This document shows, one piece after another, positions 5,872 through 8,950 of a stretch of DNA of 8,950 nt (position 1 is the stretch's first letter; each line of letters starts with the position of its first letter). The position numbers and the translations under genes are program-made. Where the stretch lies: positions 1 through 8,950 of the forward strand of contig JANWHC010000036.1 of assembly GCA_025450615.1 (NCBI GenBank), given 5' to 3'. The DNA is from Minisyncoccota bacterium. Its GTDB lineage: Bacteria; Patescibacteriota; Minisyncoccia; Phycocordibacterales; DATDWN01. The notes under the pieces were generated by a model. It was not told the DNA's origin. It did no database searches and worked only from the letters and a program-made list of their open reading frames with translations.

Positions 5872-5877
5872 CGCCAC

Positions 5878-6426
5878 ATGAAAAAGACAATAATAATTCT
5901 GATAGTTTTAGCAATCGTTATTTATGGCGGATGGTCATTTTATAAAAGTAAACAAGTCGCAATTGTAACAGTTAACTCCTACGAGAGTTGTGTAGCTGCT
6001 GGATATGAAGTGGTCCATGCAGAAAGAAATCAGTGTAAAACTCCAGACGGTAGGGTATATGCAGAGGAAACAACTCCCGCTATTACTTACAAAAATTCTT
6101 CAAAAGACCTAATACAAGTTGATTTGCCATATCCAGGAGCAGTAACTGGTAAAGAGTTTGTTGTTTCCGGAAAAGCCCGAGGCACATGGTTTTTCGAAGC
6201 CTCTTTTCCGGTAGAAGTTTTAGATAGTAATGGAAACGTTTTGTTTCAAGGGCCAGCTCAAGCTCAAAGTGAATGGATGACAGAGAATTTTGTGCCGTAT
6301 AAAGTTACAGTGAAGGTGCCACAGTCGTATATTGGTCCAGCAACTTTGATTTTACACAAGGATAATCCAAGTGGAGAACCTTCTCGAGACGCCTCAATTT
6401 CTTTCCCAATTACAATTGAATATTAG
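5878..6426 (+). CDS. Membrane-anchored Gmad2 domain protein
   Basis: 182 residues from ATG 5878. The frame is open further upstream, but that part runs antisense through the peptidase gene, while ATG 5878 begins a typical MKKTIIILIVLAIVIYGG anchor. Outside the membrane comes a short segment with C38 and C53 (SYESCVAAGYE, then NQCKTPDGRVY), a motif that often precedes Gmad2 domains in CPR bacteria. The Gmad2 immunoglobulin-like domain (about 79-182) follows. It is recognised by VSGKARGTWFFEASFPV, the SEWMTENFVPY segment and LILHKDNPSGEP. Gmad2 domains are associated with spore germination and envelope proteins in Firmicutes; their exact role is not known. Next to a peptidoglycan hydrolase, an envelope function is likely. 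Confidence 0.88.
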   Translation: MKKTIIILIVLAIVIYGGWSFYKSKQVAIVTVNSYESCVAAGYEVVHAERNQCKTPDGRVYAEETTPAITYKNSSKDLIQVDLPYPGAVTGKEFVVSGKARGTWFFEASFPVEVLDSNGNVLFQGPAQAQSEWMTENFVPYKVTVKVPQSYIGPATLILHKDNPSGEPSRDASISFPITIEY

Positions 6427-6432
6427 TCAAAA

Positions 6433-6441
6433 TGTTATAAT
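6433..6441 (+). promoter_or_regulatory. Extended -10 upstream of the two-cysteine TM protein
   Basis: TGTTATAAT (hexamer 6436-6441) lies 7 nt after the Gmad2 stop. It predicts transcription from about 6448 and a 38-nt leader. It shares the 10-mer ATGTTATAAT with the Gmad2 promoter, although here the leader is not absent. Confidence 0.6.
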
Positions 6442-6485
6442 GGTTTAGTGCGGTAACGGTTGCTTAACAGATAATAAATAAACAC

Positions 6486-6980
6486 ATGCAAGATCAAAGT
6501 ATTAAAAAAGGAACAATAATTTGGTGGGCAGTTGCTATTTTGGTTATACTCGGAGGAACCTGGGGTTACTTTCACTATAAAAGTCTACAAACACCTACTG
6601 ACACAGGAGAAGTTTTAGCTGAAGATACAGAAGCAATGAGAATTGATGCTAAACATCAGTTTAAAAACGGTCTACCTGCGCAGACAGGAAAACATATAGT
6701 CGCAGGAAGTGTAAATATGCCGACTGCTTGTTATACACTGACTACACAAGCTACGGTTGCTGAGTCCATGCCAGAACAGGTCACAATAGCTTTTACCACT
6801 TCCACAAGTGGGGATATCTGTGCTCAGGTTATAACAGCTGAACGCTTCAAGGTTGACTTTACCGCTTCTGAAAATGCCCAAATAAAGGCTACATGGAACG
6901 GTAAACCGGCAATTCTTAACCTTATCCCAGCTGGGGCAGACGAAGATTTGACCAACTTTGAAGTATTTATCAAGGGTTAA
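6486..6980 (+). CDS. Single-TM protein with two-cysteine extracytoplasmic domain
   Basis: 164 residues: a short basic N-terminus, one TM helix at about 11-29 (IIWWAVAILVILGGTWGYF), a linker rich in Thr and acidic residues, and a mostly beta domain from about 65 to the end. C82 (MPTACYTL) and C112 (GDICAQVI) are the only cysteines and are placed to form a disulfide. The AERFKVDF strand follows closely. I recognise no named family. The pattern 'G..vnmPt.CY.l ... iCaqvit..rFkv.f.A' looks like a conserved compact fold rather than a random ORF. It has its own extended -10 and no Shine-Dalgarno sequence, and is co-directional with the Gmad2 gene. A role at the cell surface is inferred only from the anchor and neighbours. 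Confidence 0.85.
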   Translation: MQDQSIKKGTIIWWAVAILVILGGTWGYFHYKSLQTPTDTGEVLAEDTEAMRIDAKHQFKNGLPAQTGKHIVAGSVNMPTACYTLTTQATVAESMPEQVTIAFTTSTSGDICAQVITAERFKVDFTASENAQIKATWNGKPAILNLIPAGADEDLTNFEVFIKG

Positions 6981-7006
6981 TAGACTAGCGCTCCTTATAG
7001 AGCCTC

Positions 7007-7015
7007 TGGTATACT
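7007..7015 (+). promoter_or_regulatory. Extended -10 of the SWIB gene
   Basis: TGGTATACT contains the hexamer TATACT (7010-7015) with a TG at 7007-7008. Transcription would start near 7022, with a 22-nt leader and no Shine-Dalgarno. An imperfect inverted repeat, CCTTATAG (6993-7000) with CTATAGG (7014-7020), flanks and partly overlaps the -10 and could be an operator. Confidence 0.5.
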
Positions 7016-7043
7016 ATAGGCATATTAGAATTTAATAAAAATT

Positions 7044-7298
7044 ATGGCAAAATCAAATTCAGCGTTTATGAAGCCGATGAACATTAGTTCTGACCTAGCG
7101 GTTGTCGTAGGAAAGGGACCAATGCCTCGATCAGAAGTTGTTAAGAAGCTTTGGGTTTACATCAAGAAGAACAATCTTCAGGACGCAAAGAACCGAAGAA
7201 ACATCAACGCTGACGAAGCTCTAAAGAAAGTTTTCGGAGGAAAGGGAACAGTTTCTATGTTCGAAATGACAAAACTAGTTTCAAAGCACCTATCTTAG
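7044..7298 (+). CDS. Standalone SWIB/MDM2-domain protein
   Basis: An 84-residue protein that is almost entirely one SWIB domain (about 9-82). The family pattern is clear: MKPMNISSDLAVVVG, PMPRSEVVKKLWVYIKKNNLQD, NRRNINADEALKKVFGGKG, then a hydrophobic helix MFEMTKLVSKHL. SWIB is best known from eukaryotic chromatin remodellers. In bacteria it occurs mainly in Chlamydiae (alone or fused to topoisomerase I) and in CPR lineages. A nucleoid or DNA-topology role is proposed for those, not shown here. The protein is basic. The gene has its own extended -10 promoter and a strong terminator, so it is a separate unit. Confidence 0.92.
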   Translation: MAKSNSAFMKPMNISSDLAVVVGKGPMPRSEVVKKLWVYIKKNNLQDAKNRRNINADEALKKVFGGKGTVSMFEMTKLVSKHLS

Positions 7299-7323
7299 TT
7301 AGATTCTCTATTTATTAAGAAAG

Positions 7324-7349
7324 AAAAAACCGAGGAACCTCGGTTTTTT
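7324..7349. terminator. Bidirectional intrinsic terminator
   Basis: AAAAAACCGAGG (7324-7335) and CCTCGGTTTTTT (7338-7349) form a perfect 12-bp inverted repeat around AA, in practice a 4-nt loop after the last G-C pair opens. Six T residues follow the GC-rich stem on each strand. It serves the SWIB gene and the convergent TIM-barrel gene, whose stop begins 2 nt away. Confidence 0.93.
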
Positions 7350-7350
7350 C

Positions 7351-8529
7351 TCATTTCAAATCCAAGAATGCGTTAGCATAGTGGACCGCAATTCCACCAA
7401 AGCTCTTTTCCTTACTGAAAGTTTTTTGGATAAGGTCCATCTGTTTTCCAAGATATGTTTTAGAAGTATTATGAAAAGTAATATAGGGAGGTTTTACATC
7501 TCCAGTTTCTTGAGCAATAATAATTTTTGTTTTGCTTTTGTTTGCTTTTGTTATCTCATCTTCTGATATTTCGAGGGTTCCATCATCACCTTTACTAAAG
7601 TTTCGATAAGACATGATGATTATTTCGCTTCCAGCACGCCTATTTAAGAGAGTAAGTAGGTGATCGATGGCGAACCCTTCTTTTCCAAGGTATTTGAAGC
7701 TTGGCGTATCACCGTTTGTGCCATCGTAAAAGTCAGGGATGACCACAGAGAGGGTGAGATCAGTATTGTTTAGTCGGTTTACTGTTTCACCAACCAAATC
7801 TAAATAATTTTTAAGTACAGAAGTTTTATTGAGGTAGTATCGAGTAAGTAAATATGGTTCTATATCGTATTGAAACCCAGCAAACTTAGCTGTATGTGTC
7901 TTGTTGTAGTTTTTTACAAAATTCAAAATAGTGAAAGCCTTGTAGGTATTTCCATCTTCAGCCCAGTTCCTCCAACCAGCTTCAGCATCAACGGAAATTC
8001 CATTTTTCTCGGCTAAGGTTATGAAATCCGAGATGTTTTTATTGAAGGCCTCTTTCTTTTTCTCTTTTGCTTCTCCATCTGCCATAACAAAAATGTCTAA
8101 ATATGAATCAACCGACATATAAATGGTGTTCACCCCATTTTTCTTCGCCCCAGATACTATATATTCAGCGTATTTGGGTGTTATATCCTGTATTGGTGTC
8201 CAGAGCCATGTGCCTTTTTCATGCCCCTTTTGAGTTAAATTTGGGTCTTTGGTTATAACACTTACAGTGTTGGCAATAAGTGACTCTCTATTAAAAATTC
8301 CAAGACTTTTAAAGCGTGGCTCGCTTATAATCGCATTAGAAGTTATATGCTCATCAGAATATTGTGTTGGGTAAATAGTTTCTGTTTTTCTTTTTACGAT
8401 AGGAGATGACTTTTCCAAAGGCTCTATAGCGAACTTCATTCCAAAATTAAAGATTGAAAGACTTCCGAGCACAAAAAGAACAAAAAGAGCTATAATTTTT
8501 GCCACATTGTATTTTTTTAAGCCTTTCAT
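7351..8529 (-). CDS. Membrane-anchored TIM-barrel, glycoside-hydrolase-like protein
   Basis: 392 residues. A basic N-terminus and one TM helix (about 10-30, AKIIALFVLFVLGSLSIF) anchor the rest outside the cell. After a linker to about residue 100, regular beta-alpha units suggest a TIM barrel. The strands are TWLWTP, NTIYMSVD (134-141), ISVDAEAGW (178-186), FAGFQYDIEPY (216-226), LTLSVVIPDFYD (258-269), EIIIMSYRNF (302-311), KIIIAQET (335-342) and FGGIAVHYA (377-385). The DIE at 222-224 on strand 4 and MSY on a later strand recall GH18-type hydrolases, although the full DxxDxDxE motif is absent. Acidic candidates are D222, E224, D266 and E341. The substrate is unknown. It begins 14 bp after the oxidase stop and probably shares its mRNA. 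The fold is inferred, not proven. Confidence 0.8.
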   Translation of the reverse strand: MKGLKKYNVAKIIALFVLFVLGSLSIFNFGMKFAIEPLEKSSPIVKRKTETIYPTQYSDEHITSNAIISEPRFKSLGIFNRESLIANTVSVITKDPNLTQKGHEKGTWLWTPIQDITPKYAEYIVSGAKKNGVNTIYMSVDSYLDIFVMADGEAKEKKKEAFNKNISDFITLAEKNGISVDAEAGWRNWAEDGNTYKAFTILNFVKNYNKTHTAKFAGFQYDIEPYLLTRYYLNKTSVLKNYLDLVGETVNRLNNTDLTLSVVIPDFYDGTNGDTPSFKYLGKEGFAIDHLLTLLNRRAGSEIIIMSYRNFSKGDDGTLEISEDEITKANKSKTKIIIAQETGDVKPPYITFHNTSKTYLGKQMDLIQKTFSKEKSFGGIAVHYANAFLDLK

Positions 8530-8543
8530 TCTTTAATTTGCTG

Positions 8544-8950
8544 TCAGTTTTTCTTAGCAATCCATTTTTTGATATCACCAAATGTTCCGTTTACTTTTTT
8601 ACCAGGGTTCAAGATATTTTTAGGGTCAAAAATGTTTTTTGTCTCTGAGAAAAGTCTCCAAACATCATCTCCAAACTGCTCACGCAAGTATGGTGTTCGA
8701 ATAATACCATCGTTGTGCTCGGCACTGTTTGAACCTTTGTACTCTTTTACTACCTCGTAAACTTTACTAGATATTTCCAAGATTTGATCAGCTGAAAAAG
8801 GGGAAGCGAGATCCATCAGTGGAATAAGATGAAAATTTCCGTTTCCTAAATGTCCCTGTACCATGTAGTCCAGCTTGTATTCGTCTAATATTTTAGAAAC
8901 TTTTGGTAAAAATTCTGGAAGATGCTCAGGTTTTACAACTATATCGTCCA
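8544..8950 (-). CDS. FAD-linked oxidase, C-terminal part (5' end outside window)
   Basis: The frame is open to the right edge, so the start lies beyond it; 134 residues are visible. They match the C-terminal domain of FAD-linked oxidases (GlcD/D-lactate dehydrogenase type). DDIVVKPEHLPEFLPKV opens the domain, GHLGNGNFHLIPLMD is the conserved flavin-site loop, EHNDGIIRTPYL follows, and IFDPKNILNPGKK is the family's closing motif. The loop usually reads GHxGDGNxH; here the aspartate is asparagine. The protein ends shortly after (GDIKKWIAKKN) with no Fe-S domain visible downstream. Such enzymes oxidise 2-hydroxy acids; which one cannot be told from this part. A methionine inside the domain (8864) is not the start. 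Confidence 0.92.
   Translation of the reverse strand, partial: DDIVVKPEHLPEFLPKVSKILDEYKLDYMVQGHLGNGNFHLIPLMDLASPFSADQILEISSKVYEVVKEYKGSNSAEHNDGIIRTPYLREQFGDDVWRLFSETKNIFDPKNILNPGKKVNGTFGDIKKWIAKKN

Noticed and set aside
5740..5877. Longer N-terminus for the Gmad2 protein
   Set aside because: It would run antisense through the start of the peptidase gene and put 46 unlikely residues before a typical membrane anchor; ATG 5878 also fits the -10 box.

Overview
The window looks like a low-GC chromosomal segment of a Candidate Phyla Radiation bacterium (Patescibacteria, most likely a Parcubacteria-type lineage). This is an inference from gene content and style. There is a standalone SWIB-domain protein, a membrane-anchored Gmad2 protein with a short two-cysteine segment, several small single-TM or multi-TM proteins of unknown function, tight packing, and almost no Shine-Dalgarno sequences. 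Nothing in the window is an rRNA, tRNA, CRISPR array or recognisable transposon.

Layout. At the left edge is the end of a STAS/SpoIIAA-like protein (1-351). A near-perfect sigma70 promoter and a long structured 5' leader (about 397-530) then precede a DEAD-box RNA helicase (531-1709). Convergent to it is a two-component operon, read right to left: a soluble GAF-type histidine kinase (3269-2073) coupled by an ATGA overlap to a receiver-only response regulator (2076-1702). Next comes a GC-richer minus-strand gene for a putative SAM methyltransferase (4166-3348). It has its own promoter, the only good Shine-Dalgarno site in the window and a strong terminator. Divergent from it is a 70-residue protein made only of a histidine-kinase phosphoacceptor (HisKA) segment (4262-4474), followed by a four-TM membrane protein (4550-4921).

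The right half is mostly cell-envelope genes. A secreted M23 peptidase (5831-4980) is transcribed divergently from a Gmad2 protein (5878-6426), followed by a single-TM protein with two cysteines (6486-6980). A SWIB protein (7044-7298) converges, through a shared bidirectional terminator, on an operon of an FAD-linked oxidase (C-terminus only, running off the right edge) and a membrane-anchored TIM-barrel, glycoside-hydrolase-like protein (8529-7351).

How the genes may work together. The kinase, the receiver and the isolated HisKA protein could form one small cytoplasmic phosphorelay. The M23, Gmad2, two-cysteine and TIM-barrel proteins point to envelope remodelling. The most interesting signals are the isolated HisKA protein; three start codons placed exactly 6 nt after a -10 box, as expected for leaderless mRNAs; the structured helicase leader; and the compositionally foreign methyltransferase unit whose -35 box overlaps that of the HisKA gene.
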